Source: Ruminococcus sp. Marseille-P6503 (GTDB lineage Bacteria; Bacillota; Clostridia; Oscillospirales; Ruminococcaceae). From it: a stretch of DNA of 64,000 bases. This document shows, in pieces, positions 16,888-25,638 of this stretch. The DNA lies in NCBI RefSeq assembly GCF_900604945.1, contig NZ_UWPB01000002.1, positions 620,001 through 684,000 of the forward strand. The letters are read 5' to 3'. Position numbers and translations under genes: made by a program. Under the pieces are notes generated by a model. It saw nothing but the letters and a program-made list of their open reading frames with translations, did no database searches and was not told the DNA's origin. Each line of letters opens with the position of its first letter. Position 1 is the stretch's first letter.

Positions 16888-17559
16888 TTATTCAGTCCAT
16901 TCAGGCTCATTGATATACTTCATAAAGTCATTGAAAATTGCCCGATAACCTTCTTCTTTGATATGAATACCTTCAGTAGTATACTCCGCTTTCAGCCTTC
17001 CTTTCTCATCCTTTAAATTTGCGTTTATGTCGACGTAACGCTGGCTGTGCTTTTCGGCAAGCCGCTTTACAAGCTCGTTTGCCCTGCTTATTTTATCATT
17101 ATTTCTCTCTTTAAGACATTCCGCCGTTTCAGGTGAAGCCGCTTCGCGATTTACCGGATAATATGCCATAAGGTATATTTCAACCTCCGGCACAGTCTCC
17201 TCGATTTTTGTGATTATGGCATCATAGTTTTTCATTATTGTATCCATCGGAATACGGGAATCGCTCAGATCATTGGTGCCGATATTAATAAAGACCCTTG
17301 ACGGCATCAGGTCGGTGACGCAAACATCGACCGCGTTTAACAGCTCGGCTGTGACATATCCGCCGATGCCTCTGTTATACACGATCCTGTCGCTGCCGGA
17401 TTCTTTCAGCAGCTTTTCGATCGGAAACATCTCCATAAGCGATGAGCCGGCACAAACGATCTGTCCCTTTTGCGCCGTAAGATTGGCTCTGCGGTAGGCT
17501 TCAAGCTTTTGGATCTTATCCCGTTGCGTCTGGTTAAGTTCTTCGGCATTCTTATTCAT
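16888..17559 (-). CDS. Small SGNH/GDSL-type hydrolase
   Basis: 223 aa from the ATG at 17559, preceded by CCGGAGG; the longer frame upstream reaches through the promoter region and is rejected. Block I is CAGSSLME, block II GIGGYVT, block III IGTNDLSD and block V EGIHIKEEGY, in which the usual Asp three residues before His is Glu. There is no signal peptide, so it should be cytoplasmic. It precedes the giant surface esterase and is divergent from a LysR regulator, which suggests control by that regulator. It could remove acetyl groups from imported oligosaccharides; the substrate is not shown. Confidence 0.85.
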   Translation of the reverse strand: MNKNAEELNQTQRDKIQKLEAYRRANLTAQKGQIVCAGSSLMEMFPIEKLLKESGSDRIVYNRGIGGYVTAELLNAVDVCVTDLMPSRVFINIGTNDLSDSRIPMDTIMKNYDAIITKIEETVPEVEIYLMAYYPVNREAASPETAECLKERNNDKISRANELVKRLAEKHSQRYVDINANLKDEKGRLKAEYTTEGIHIKEEGYRAIFNDFMKYINEPEWTE

Positions 17560-17611
17560 AATCGTTACCTCCGGAAATTTATATTGCAATATGATTTTTT
17601 GTATGTTATAA

Positions 17612-17631
17612 TATAGCTTGTAAGCTATATA
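17612..17631. promoter_or_regulatory. 20-bp palindrome, candidate LysR-type operator
   Basis: ATATAGCTTGTAAGCTATAT, 8-bp arms around TGTA, lying between the divergent esterase and lysR genes and containing the T-N11-A form expected for LysR-type boxes. A near copy is at 18611-18630. Confidence 0.65.
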
Positions 17632-17664
17632 CTGATTAACATTAATAGCAATGGAGTGATATGT

Positions 17665-18546
17665 ATGGAATTTCAGCAGCTTAAATATTTTGAAACCATT
17701 GCCAGGACCCAAAACATATCTGCTGCCGCCAAGCAGCTTTTTATCGCTCAGCCCTCGTTGAGCCAGACGTTAAAAAGGCTTGAAAACGAGGTCGGCACAG
17801 AGCTTTTTGACCGCGTAGGAAAGCAGATCGTACTTAATGACGCGGGAAAAATATTTTTGAAATACACAAATGAGATATTTAAAGCTCTTGACAACGCCAT
17901 GAGGGAGCTGAGCGCCTACAAGGACGAGCAGCTGACCAATGTTTGCATATGCGTTCAGGCGACGTCTTTGCTTTTGCCTGAAATCATCAGCGAGATCCAA
18001 GCCTCATATCCTAATATTCATCTTCAGCTTTTACAGCATACCGATATGGAGGAAACTATACCGCTGGATCTGAAAATCTATGCCGATTATACCTGCAAGC
18101 CTATGAGATCAAAGATCGTGCTTATGGAAGAGCCGATAGGGATCGTACTTCCTTCTGATCACAGGCTTGCAGATAAAGAGCATATTATTATGGAAGATTT
18201 AATAAATGAAAGCTTTATAAGTCTCAGCAAAGGACATAATCTTTACAATATAAATTCCTACTACTGCGATAAATTCGGCTTTGCGCCGAATATTTCAACC
18301 TACGTTGATTCGCCTAATATAATGCGGGATCTGCTGAAAATAAATCTGGGCATTGCCTTTGTTCCGCAGTACACATGGAGTTCTTTTTATAAGGACTCTC
18401 TGGTTTTCAGAAGTATCGGCGATATGCATATGACCCGCTGTATTATTTTATCCTGGGACGAAAGCCGTTATATGACAGCTTCCGTTGAGCACTGCAAAAA
18501 AGTCATTACAGACTTTTTTGTGCGGTATAAACGAAAGTTTATCTGA
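17665..18546 (+). CDS. LysR-family transcriptional regulator
   Basis: 293 aa from the ATG at 17665 (GGAG 8 bp upstream); GTG 9 bp earlier is less likely. The N-terminal winged HTH is canonical (FQQLKYFETIARTQNISAA; QPSLSQTLKRLENEVG), followed by a type-2 periplasmic-binding-like effector domain (about 90-290). It is divergent from the two SGNH esterase genes with a palindrome between, the classic LysR layout, so I infer it controls them. The effector is unknown. Confidence 0.92.
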   Translation: MEFQQLKYFETIARTQNISAAAKQLFIAQPSLSQTLKRLENEVGTELFDRVGKQIVLNDAGKIFLKYTNEIFKALDNAMRELSAYKDEQLTNVCICVQATSLLLPEIISEIQASYPNIHLQLLQHTDMEETIPLDLKIYADYTCKPMRSKIVLMEEPIGIVLPSDHRLADKEHIIMEDLINESFISLSKGHNLYNINSYYCDKFGFAPNISTYVDSPNIMRDLLKINLGIAFVPQYTWSSFYKDSLVFRSIGDMHMTRCIILSWDESRYMTASVEHCKKVITDFFVRYKRKFI

Positions 18547-18613
18547 TTTATTTTCTGTTTACATTATACATCATAATTCTTATAATGTAAAATATATATT
18601 ATTCTATATATCA

Positions 18614-18629
18614 ATAGCTTTAAAGCTAT
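18614..18629. promoter_or_regulatory. Second copy of the LysR-type palindrome, downstream of the gene
   Basis: ATAGCTTTAAAGCTAT, sharing both half-sites with 17612-17631. It lies 70 bp after the lysR stop, an unusual place for an operator. Confidence 0.5.
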
Positions 18630-18687
18630 ATCAAACGTTGTTGTTTTACAACTGCTGCACAGGAATTAAGCAGAACGGATAAATAAA

Positions 18688-18727
18688 AAACATAACAGCC
18701 GCGGCTTTTCTGCGGCTGTTATGTTTT
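18688..18727. terminator. Bidirectional terminator between lysR and the TIGR04076 gene
   Basis: ACATAACAGCCGC / GCGGCTGTTATGT stem with A and T runs on both sides. Confidence 0.85.
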
Positions 18728-18740
18728 TTGGGAAAAAGCT

Positions 18741-19133
18741 TTACGGCTCATCTATCCGTTCAATTTTAAATATAACCGGCCTTGTTCCGTCCGAGCAGCA
18801 GGTTATCATGGTGTTTTCCTCTTTCATCCACCCTCTCATGATAGAGCCGCCCTGTAATCCGGCATAAATATATCTGGCGATTGCGTCCCATGCCTCAGAG
18901 CAGTGCGGTTTTTTCGGACCGCCTGAAACGGTGTCGGGGTCAGCGCTTGTTTTGGATAAAGTATTCAGTCCCATGCACCAGAAATCGTCCCTGCTTTCGT
19001 CACGCTCAAAAATGAATTCATCGCCGACGTTATAGCACGGGCATTCTCCCGAATCCGGATCAGCGCAATACTGCCGCTGCAGATCAGGATACAGTTTTTT
19101 ATCAATTACCGTTACCTTTACTTTATGCTTCAT
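18741..19133 (-). CDS. TIGR04076 family protein
   Basis: 130 aa. It matches the TIGR04076 layout: KVKVTVID at the start, CPCYNVGDEFIFE, then HCSEAWDAIARYIYAGLQGG and CCSDGTRPVIFKI. The family is small, cytoplasmic, Cys-rich and of unknown function. The start lies 3 bp after the stop of the nitroreductase gene, so the two are co-translated. Confidence 0.85.
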   Translation of the reverse strand: MKHKVKVTVIDKKLYPDLQRQYCADPDSGECPCYNVGDEFIFERDESRDDFWCMGLNTLSKTSADPDTVSGGPKKPHCSEAWDAIARYIYAGLQGGSIMRGWMKEENTMITCCSDGTRPVIFKIERIDEP

Positions 19134-19136
19134 AGG

Positions 19137-19670
19137 TCAAGCATCCTTTACATAGAAAACCCTGTTTTCTTTTCTTGTCTTGGCTTCGGGATAATCGCCG
19201 TCGGTAAATCCCAGTGCACAATGCCCGATCCCCTCATATTCCTCTTCAATTCCAAGCGATCTGAGAAGCTCCTTTCCCCATGCGGTTTCAAATTCTTCTT
19301 TTGCCCTGTGGATCCAGCAGCTGCCGATACCAAGCTCGTGCGCTGCCAGCATAAGATTCCCCATAACAAGGCTGCCGTCATAAACACGGGTAGCCCAATC
19401 CTTTTTGGCGAGAACGATCAGTATTGCAGGGGCGCCGTAAAACGGATCAAATCCCTCTTTCCAGCCTCCGATCTCACAATTCATTTGTGAAATTTTATCT
19501 CTTACAGATTTATCGGTAACCTGAATGATTATAGTGTTCTGAGTTCCCATTCCGCTTGCTGCATACAGTCCGGCTTCGATTATTTTATCAAGGCTCTCCT
19601 GAGGCACCGTATCTTTTTTAAAATTACGAACGCTTCTTCTGGTTTTTATTTGCTCTAATACACCGCTCAT
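19137..19670 (-). CDS. Nitroreductase family FMN enzyme
   Basis: 177 aa, AGGAGG before the ATG. Nitroreductase features: RRSVRNFKKD at the start (FMN phosphate binding), the AASGMGTQN segment, and a GNLMLAAHELGIGSCWI helix. These enzymes reduce quinones, nitro compounds or flavins with NAD(P)H. First gene of a two-gene unit with TIGR04076. Confidence 0.9.
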   Translation of the reverse strand: MSGVLEQIKTRRSVRNFKKDTVPQESLDKIIEAGLYAASGMGTQNTIIIQVTDKSVRDKISQMNCEIGGWKEGFDPFYGAPAILIVLAKKDWATRVYDGSLVMGNLMLAAHELGIGSCWIHRAKEEFETAWGKELLRSLGIEEEYEGIGHCALGFTDGDYPEAKTRKENRVFYVKDA

Positions 19671-19794
19671 TATATTTCCTCCTTAGAAAGCTTAAAAGGT
19701 TACATTGATCTTATAAATTAAATTATACCACATTTTAGTTTTCATTTCAACCATAAGACAGCGTTAGGATAATAAAAATACTGAAAGGGATACG

Positions 19795-19950
19795 CTGATA
19801 AAAATAATAGAGAAAATTCCGTGCCTTCGCTCATATGCGGAAATATCATATCGTTTGCCTGATTGTAAATTGTATACTCCGGCGCAGTCAGACCGTCCCC
19901 ATGGAACCATATAACAAAGGCTTTTTGACCGTCTTTTCCCTGCCGCTGAC
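19795..19950 (-). pseudogene. Fragment of an esterase-like gene
   Basis: The minus strand translates to an uninterrupted stretch reading AFVIWFHGDGLTAPEYTIY and onward, which resembles the start of an alpha/beta-hydrolase or esterase (W-hydrophobic-HG), but there is no start, no complete domain and no ribosome-binding site. Treated as a relic. Confidence 0.4.
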
Positions 19951-19974
19951 TGAAATTCGTTATTTAGTGAGGGA

Positions 19975-20004
19975 TTGACAAAGCTTCATATCCTGTGCTA
20001 TACT
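19975..20004 (+). promoter_or_regulatory. Strong promoter upstream of the methyltransferase leader
   Basis: TTGACA, 18-bp spacer, TATACT. Confidence 0.8.
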
Positions 20005-20008
20005 ATTC

Positions 20009-20081
20009 ATGAAAGACGGGCGCCTTTCTCGGATTTTTTGTGACGATTTTTTTATCGCAGCGCCGCGGTCTTTCTTTTTTT
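20009..20081 (+). promoter_or_regulatory. Leader with intrinsic terminator (attenuator-like)
   Basis: Between the promoter and the gene the RNA can form a long stem (AAAGACGGGCGC paired with GCGCCGCGGTCTTT) followed directly by TTCTTTTTTTT. This is a rho-independent terminator inside a 5' leader. No known riboswitch class or leader peptide was recognised. Confidence 0.55.
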
Positions 20082-20124
20082 TATGATTAAGCTTAATGAC
20101 AAATCGGATTTTAAGGAGAAGAGC

Positions 20125-20877
20125 ATGGTAGAATACAGCAGACAGAATAAGCAGGCTTGGGAATTCGATGCATATAATTTCTGGCGCCGGAAATGTAAGC
20201 CGGAAGAAAGGGCAAAAGCCGATATAAAAAATCCGATGGGTCAATTGAAGAAATATGCGGAGTATTTTGACTCCTATAAGGGCGTTAAAGTCGCTAATAT
20301 ATGCGGTTCATGCGGTAAAAAGGCGATTCCGTTGGCACTGCTGGGAGCAGAGGTCACTGTCTTTGATATTTCAGAAGATAATAAAAAATACGCCCTTGAG
20401 GTTGCGGATAACGCCAACGTCAATATCAGGTATCAGGTCTGCGATATTCTGGAAATCAATATGAACGTCTATGCAGATTATTATGACGTTGTATTTATGG
20501 AGGGCGGTGTACTGCATTATTTTCATGATATAATGCAGTTTATGAAAATTATGTATTCCCTGCTTAAGCATGGCGGAAAAATGATATGCAGTGATTTTCA
20601 TCCGTATACCAAAATACAGGATACGCTTGGACTTGAGCAAAAGACAATGAGCTATTTCTCAACTCAAGTGTTTGAGGGAGAGATGGCGCATACAAGATTC
20701 TATGAAGATGAGCTAAGAAAGCGGATTCCGTTATGCAGCTACCGTAAATATACTGTAAGCGAGATTATAAATGCTGTAATACGGAACGGATTCACTTTAG
20801 AAAAATTTGATGAACACCCGTCTTGGATAAACCCGGAGCTGCCGGGAGAGTTTACTTTGATCGGAAGAAAGCAGTAA
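20125..20877 (+). CDS. Class I SAM-dependent methyltransferase
   Basis: 250 aa from the ATG at 20125 with AAGGAG upstream; an ATG 42 bp earlier directly follows the terminator T run and has no site. Rossmann motif I appears as VKVANICGSCGKKAIPLA, motif II as VTVFDIS, and the acidic motif as DVVFMEGGVLHYF, followed by SLLKHGGKMICSDFHP. Substrate unknown. It is preceded by an attenuator-like leader, so expression is probably conditional. Confidence 0.85.
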   Translation: MVEYSRQNKQAWEFDAYNFWRRKCKPEERAKADIKNPMGQLKKYAEYFDSYKGVKVANICGSCGKKAIPLALLGAEVTVFDISEDNKKYALEVADNANVNIRYQVCDILEINMNVYADYYDVVFMEGGVLHYFHDIMQFMKIMYSLLKHGGKMICSDFHPYTKIQDTLGLEQKTMSYFSTQVFEGEMAHTRFYEDELRKRIPLCSYRKYTVSEIINAVIRNGFTLEKFDEHPSWINPELPGEFTLIGRKQ

Positions 20878-20925
20878 GCTTTTTCGGCAGCAATGAATTG
20901 ATCCGGTATATATTTGTCCGAAATA

Positions 20926-20961
20926 ACGGCCGCAGAGATTTACCCCTCTGCGGCTGTGTTT
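20926..20961 (+). terminator. Terminator after the methyltransferase gene
   Basis: GGCCGCAGAG / CTCTGCGGCT stem, then a T-rich tail. Confidence 0.65.
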
Positions 20962-21132
20962 GTATTCTCTCCTCCGGCAAAACTGACCTTACACTGTAAT
21001 CGCCGTTTAGCTTAATTGCGATTCCGCCGGCATAGTTATTTAACAAATTTTTTGCTCAGTTTATTCCCTGTTTAAGAATGCTGTGGGATCGTATGCTATA
21101 ATAAACTTAGATCTGTGAAAGGAGGCGGGAGC

Positions 21133-22593
21133 GTGACGATTCGTAAAAGGTTGTTTATATCCAATATTCTGATGATTCTCGTTCCAGTCATTGCAACGGC
21201 GCTGGTCGGTCTGCTATGCGTGGGCGTTATACTTGTTTTTGTAATTGGCGGAGCGGGACTGGATCTGCGCGATACGGAGGATTTCAACAGGGTATGCCTT
21301 GCCGTTACCGAAGCCGTCGAGCATAAGCTCAGCAAAGGAACGGAGCTGTCCTTTCTGGACGCTTTGCTGGAAAACAACGGAATGACTGCGCGGGTTTTTT
21401 GCGGCGAAGCTGTTGTCTACTCCTTCGGAAAGACAGATAAAAATGACGCTGAGCTGGAGAAGGCGGTACAGGCTCTGGCAGGAAATTCAGTGGTATCTCA
21501 AAATGGCAGGAGCCTGTATAAGGGCTGTGAAACGATAAACGGAAAGGAGTACATAATCTATCTGCTGGGAGGCAACAACAGCGAAAGCTCCTATGCGGAA
21601 CTTAAGACAGCGCTGGTTGTTTCTGCCGTTCTGATTATTTTGGCAATTTCCCTTTCTGTTGCGCTGACAAACCGTTTCCTGACAAGGTTTGTTTTCCGAA
21701 GTATCGAAAAGCCGCTGGACATTCTGACAAACGGCGTACATGAGATACGCGACGGCAATCTGGACTTTCATATAGAATATGACCGTAACGATGAATTTTT
21801 GCCGGTTTGCGGAGATTTCAACGAAATGGCTGTACGCTTAAAGGAATCTGTTGACAGAATACAGCGGCAGGAGCAGAGCAGGAAGGAACTGCTTGCCGGA
21901 ATATCCCACGATATCCGCTCTCCGCTGACCTCGATTCAGGCGTATGTGGAAGGACTGCTGGACGGTGTGGCAAGAACTCCGGAGGCGCAGAGAAGCTACC
22001 TTACTACCGTCAAGGCAAAGGCACAGGATCTGGATCATATGGTGTCCCAGCTATTTTTGTTTTCAAAAATGGAACTCGGGGACTGTCCGGACAATTCGGT
22101 CCGGCTTCGGCTGGACGAAAAGGCGGCGGCAGCGGCTGCGGAAGCAAAGGAGGAATATGAACGGCATGGTCTGCACCTTGAAACCGAATTGACGCCTGTA
22201 ACTGTAACGGCAGACCCGCTCCAGCTGGACAGAGTAATAGCCAATATCATGGAAAACAGCCTTAAATATAAGCAAAGGAAAACCGGTCTGCTCCGTATTG
22301 AACTTATAAAGAAAGGCTCAGACTGTATGCTGACCTTTGATGACGACGGACCCGGCGTACCGGAGGAAGCCTTGCCGCGACTGTTCGAGGCGTTTTACCG
22401 CGGCGATCCTGCCAGAAAGGATCCGCATAAGGGCAGCGGCTTGGGGCTGGCTATCGCGGAAAATATTATCACACGCGCCGGAGGAAGTATTCAGGCAAAG
22501 AAAAGCAAGCTTGGCGGGCTGAGAATTGAAATACGTCTGCCATGTGAGGAAGGAAGTGAAGCAGATGGCGAAAATACTGATCATAGAGGATGA
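21133..22593 (+). CDS. Sensor histidine kinase (two-component system)
   Basis: 486 aa from GTG at 21133, which follows AAAGGAGG; an upstream GTG includes the ribosome-binding site itself. Two membrane helices (about 10-40 and 160-185) flank a 120-residue extracytoplasmic sensor, then HAMP, HisKA (GISHDIRSPLTS), and HATPase with N box (NIMENSLKY), G1 (DDDGPGVP) and G2 (GSGLGLAIAENI). All catalytic boxes are intact. The response regulator gene overlaps its 3' end by 29 bp. An extended -10 element (TGCTATAAT) lies just upstream. Confidence 0.95.
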   Translation: MTIRKRLFISNILMILVPVIATALVGLLCVGVILVFVIGGAGLDLRDTEDFNRVCLAVTEAVEHKLSKGTELSFLDALLENNGMTARVFCGEAVVYSFGKTDKNDAELEKAVQALAGNSVVSQNGRSLYKGCETINGKEYIIYLLGGNNSESSYAELKTALVVSAVLIILAISLSVALTNRFLTRFVFRSIEKPLDILTNGVHEIRDGNLDFHIEYDRNDEFLPVCGDFNEMAVRLKESVDRIQRQEQSRKELLAGISHDIRSPLTSIQAYVEGLLDGVARTPEAQRSYLTTVKAKAQDLDHMVSQLFLFSKMELGDCPDNSVRLRLDEKAAAAAAEAKEEYERHGLHLETELTPVTVTADPLQLDRVIANIMENSLKYKQRKTGLLRIELIKKGSDCMLTFDDDGPGVPEEALPRLFEAFYRGDPARKDPHKGSGLGLAIAENIITRAGGSIQAKKSKLGGLRIEIRLPCEEGSEADGENTDHRG

Positions 22594-23251
22594 CGCTGCC
22601 ATCGCCGCTATTGAGAGAGATTATCTTGCGATCAACGGCTTTGAGACGGAAATAGCAGGGGACGGTAATTCCGGCCTGGCAAAGGGCTGTACAAACGAAT
22701 ACGATCTTATTCTGCTGGACCTTATGCTGCCGGAGCTGGACGGCTTTGAGGTTTGCCGGAAGCTGAGGGAAAAAACAGATGTCCCGATTCTTATGGTAAC
22801 GGCTAGACGGGAGGATTTTGACAAGATCCGCGGACTTGGGCTCGGCGCGGATGATTATATCGAAAAGCCTTTTTCTCCCAGCGTACTGGTGGCGCGGGTA
22901 AAGGCAAATCTGGCTCAGTATCAGCGGCTGACCGGAGGAAAAGCGCCGCAGGAGATTACTCTCGGAGGCGTGAGCGTCAATATAGGAACTCGTCGGGTAT
23001 ATGTGGACGGCAAGGAGATCGGGCTGAAAAACAAGGAATATGAGCTGCTGCTGTTTTTGATGCTCAATGCGGATCTGGTCTTTGACAGGGAAACCCTTTA
23101 TGAAAAGGTCTGGGGCATGGACGCTATGGGCGACAATGCCACAGTAGCCGTACATATCGGCAGGCTGAGGGAAAAAATCGAAAAGAACCCCTCAGAACCC
23201 CGTTATATTGAAACGGTTTGGGGAGCGGGGTATCGTTTCAGAGGACGGTAA
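22565..23251 (+). CDS. OmpR/PhoB-family response regulator
   Basis: 228 aa starting at ATG 22565 inside the kinase gene, with GGAAG upstream. The receiver has the acidic pair (IIEDD), the phospho-acceptor Asp in LILLDLMLPELDG, the Thr of MVTAR and Lys of IEKPF. The C-terminal winged helix ends with the canonical RYIETVWGAGYRF. It partners with the kinase upstream. The motif CCTGTTTAA occurs both before the kinase gene and before the next genes at about 23.4 kb and may be its box. Confidence 0.95.
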   Translation: MAKILIIEDDAAIAAIERDYLAINGFETEIAGDGNSGLAKGCTNEYDLILLDLMLPELDGFEVCRKLREKTDVPILMVTARREDFDKIRGLGLGADDYIEKPFSPSVLVARVKANLAQYQRLTGGKAPQEITLGGVSVNIGTRRVYVDGKEIGLKNKEYELLLFLMLNADLVFDRETLYEKVWGMDAMGDNATVAVHIGRLREKIEKNPSEPRYIETVWGAGYRFRGR

Positions 23252-23345
23252 GTACCGTGCGTTTGCCGAGAAATCCGCTGCCGGCACATTAGCCGCGCCG
23301 ATATCGGATATGTCTGAATAAAACGGAGCCTTATAAATACAGTAA

Positions 23346-23388
23346 CCGGCGTATGCTGTCTTAAAGCGACAGCGTGCGCCTTTTTGTA
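23346..23388 (+). terminator. Terminator after the two-component operon
   Basis: CGGCGTATGCTGTC / GACAGCGTGCGCC stem, then TTTTT. Confidence 0.7.
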
Positions 23389-23482
23389 TTCCTCATATTT
23401 TATCTCCTGTTTAACTTTGGATTAAGTCTGGTTTATGCCTGTCTTTTATAATGAACGCAGTAAATAACAGGGAGGCGTTTTT

Positions 23483-23605
23483 ATGGACAGGATAAAAGGC
23501 AGGGTCATTCAGGCAAAATTTCCGCCTGCAGAAAAAAACGGTATGACCCGGAAAAGAGAAAAAAGACTGATGAGGAGGGGATATTATGGAAAACAGTATT
23601 TGTAA
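23483..23605 (+). CDS. Small basic ORF, 40 aa, unknown
   Basis: ATG preceded by GGGAGG at 7-bp spacing, and about 30 bp after a TATAAT at 23446. Product very basic (MDRIKGRVIQAKFPP...TRKREKRLMRRG). It overlaps the start of the DUF368 gene by 20 bp in another frame, which fits translational coupling. No family recognised. Confidence 0.35.
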   Translation: MDRIKGRVIQAKFPPAEKNGMTRKREKRLMRRGYYGKQYL

Positions 23606-24459
23606 AGCAAAAGCCGCGGAAAATAGAATCGGTATTCTGACGGCGGCGGGGCTGAGATTTTTACAGGGCGCTTATCGGTCTGGGAGCGGTGCTTCCCGGA
23701 ATATCCGGCGGCGTTTTGTGCGTTGTATTCGGCGTATACAAAACGATCATGGACTTGCTTTCACATCCGGTTCAGACGCTGAAAAAGCGCTTCCGTACAC
23801 TGATCCCTTTGATTTTAGGCGGCGGCTTCGGATTTGTCGTCGTAGCAAAGCTGCTGGGCTTTCTGCTGGACAGATATCCGGAGCCTTCCGTATGCCTGTT
23901 TGTGGGTCTGATAGGAGGAATGCTGCCGTCGCTTTTTCGGGAGGCGGGAGAAAAAGGACGAAGCAAAGGCTCCTTTATCTCGCTCAGTGTCTGCTTTGCG
24001 GCTGTGCTTGCTATGCTTCTTGGTCTTAAGCTTATCCACGCCGCAATCATACCTGATTTTAAATGGTATCTGTTCTGCGGCTTCTGCATTGCCCTGAGCG
24101 TCATTGCGCCGGGAATGAGCTTTTCAACGCTGCTTATGCCTCTGGGGCTTTATACTCCGTTGGTAACAGGGATCGGCAATTTTGATTTCGGCGTTTTGAT
24201 CCCTGCTGGAGCGGGCGCGCTGCTGACGGCGGTCTTACTGGCAAAAGCGGTGAGCGGTCTGATAGAAAATCATTATAGTATGGCTTTTCACGGTATTATC
24301 GGTATAGTTACGGCTGCAACTATTGTAATTATTCCGTTCCGCAGCTTTGGCGTAAGCGCTGTTTCCTGCGCCGTAAATCTTATCTGCGCTGCGTTCGGAA
24401 TCGTCGCCGCGCTTGTGCTTGACAGCTTTAATAGGAAAATTGAAATCCCTGCCGTCTGA
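23586..24459 (+). pseudogene. DUF368 (PopT-type polyprenyl-phosphate transporter) gene with a frameshift
   Basis: A start at 23586 with GAGGAGGGG reads to AAGLRFLQGA, then leaves frame at about 23670; the continuation LIGLGAVLPGISGG is in the frame that ends at 24459. Together they give the expected DUF368 N-terminus (RFLxGxLIGxGxxxPGxSGG) and about 290 residues with 7-8 membrane helices. DUF368 proteins recycle undecaprenyl phosphate across the membrane. Either this copy is inactive or the sequence lacks one base here. The GTG at 23689 would give a 256-residue protein without the first helix. Confidence 0.8.
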
Positions 24460-25052
24460 TTCAAACTTGCAATAGGAAATAGGGCTGAAAAAGAAAGACG
24501 GATCGCGGATTACGCTCCGAAGCGGGCGATCTCAGCCTTGCTTAATATATCCGACTTACTGTCAAATTGATTCGGGCGGCATGGCGATTTACTTACAGGA
24601 TTTGTTATGTACTGATAATTTTGATATTATCGCCTATGCTGTTGTTTTTGCGGCGTTCAATTCTTTACTTTTATAAACGATACTTATGGACAATTTCCAA
24701 CGCAGTATTATATTGACTAACAACAGAACTATCAAATATTATGGTGTCCTTTTTACATTGTACACAAAAAAGATGATATCAAAATGGATTTGCATAACTG
24801 GTTGGAATAGCAACAAAACAAGGGTGCAGAAAATCTGTACCCTTGTTTTTGATTTCAGCGCGTCAAGCGCGATAGTTCTGTCGGTAACAGCCTTGTCTAC
24901 TTGTCCGACGTCATTGATATATTCGCATGGCAATTATTAATAACGACAGAATGAAAGATAATTTTAAAGCCTTGAATGGTAATTACACTAGTTGAATTAA
25001 AATCAAATATGTGCTAAAATAGTTAGGTAAAATGCAAATAAGGAGAATCATA
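24460..25052. other. Gene-poor region with relics
   Basis: Only a terminator and gene fragment related to the first gene of the window (24816-24935) are recognised. The rest shows no ORF with a ribosome-binding site. Confidence 0.5.
24816..24935 (-). pseudogene. Fragment of a FIVAR surface-protein gene with its terminator
   Basis: On the minus strand the sequence encodes EYINDVGQVDKAVTDRTIAL, nearly identical to residues encoded near 1145-1205 (EYINAVGQVVKAVTDRTIAL), followed almost at once by a hairpin AACAAGGGTACAG / CTGCACCCTTGTT like that at 1797. Everything between was deleted. Confidence 0.75.
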
Positions 25053-25301
25053 ATGCTATTGAAAATTGCTGTATGTGATGACGAGTTATCAGAAATAAAA
25101 AGAATCAAGGAATATATTACGCGTTTTTCTTTTGAAACAGGAATTGAATTTATGATTGACAGATATTCCAACGGAAAAAATCTGATACAGGTTTATAATA
25201 AAAAAACGGTAAAATACGATATCCTATTTCTTGATGTAGAAATGCCTGAATTAAACGGAATCAAAACTGCTCAGAAAATTCGTGAAATACCAGACAATTA
25301 A
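25053..25301 (+). pseudogene. Truncated LytTR-type response regulator (receiver part only)
   Basis: 82 aa from ATG 25053 with AAGGAG upstream. The receiver begins normally (KIAVCDDELSEIKRIKEYI; phospho-acceptor in ILFLDVEMPELNG) but stops at IREIPDN, before the conserved Lys and the whole DNA-binding domain. No continuation is seen in other frames nearby. Confidence 0.8.
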
Positions 25302-25638
25302 AACAGGGATTAAAAGATAAAATACAAAATCCATTGATAGCTCTCCTATAATTTTCATACTGATATTTTACCATAAATATTTACATAAAGCAACAGATAA
25401 TTGAAAATTGCTCAATGTAAACAAATAAGTAAAGATAATTTTGTGCAGATTTCAAACACGAATATCAGCGTTCCGAACAATCGGGACGCTTTTATTATAT
25501 CTAAAAATATGCTATGAAAGGGTGTTCTCTATGAAGCTGATGATCAGTACCGGCTGTAAAGTCCGGGCTGAACCGGATTTTCAGTTCGCAGGCTGAAAAT
25601 ATATCAAGAAAAATCACAAAGAAACGGAGTGAACCAAT
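25302..25638. other. Relic region before the holin gene
   Basis: No clear gene. A 21-codon ORF at 25531-25596 (MKLMISTGCKVRAEPDFQ) with a weak site may be the start of a lost phage-type protein. Confidence 0.4.

Noticed and set aside
16888-17712. Longer 274-aa start for the small SGNH hydrolase
   Set aside because: It would run through the divergent promoter region and into the lysR start; ATG 17559 has a GGAGG site and fits the family.
23689-24459. DUF368 protein starting at GTG 23689 as an intact gene
   Set aside because: This start lies inside the conserved first-helix motif and leaves out residues found, frameshifted, just upstream.
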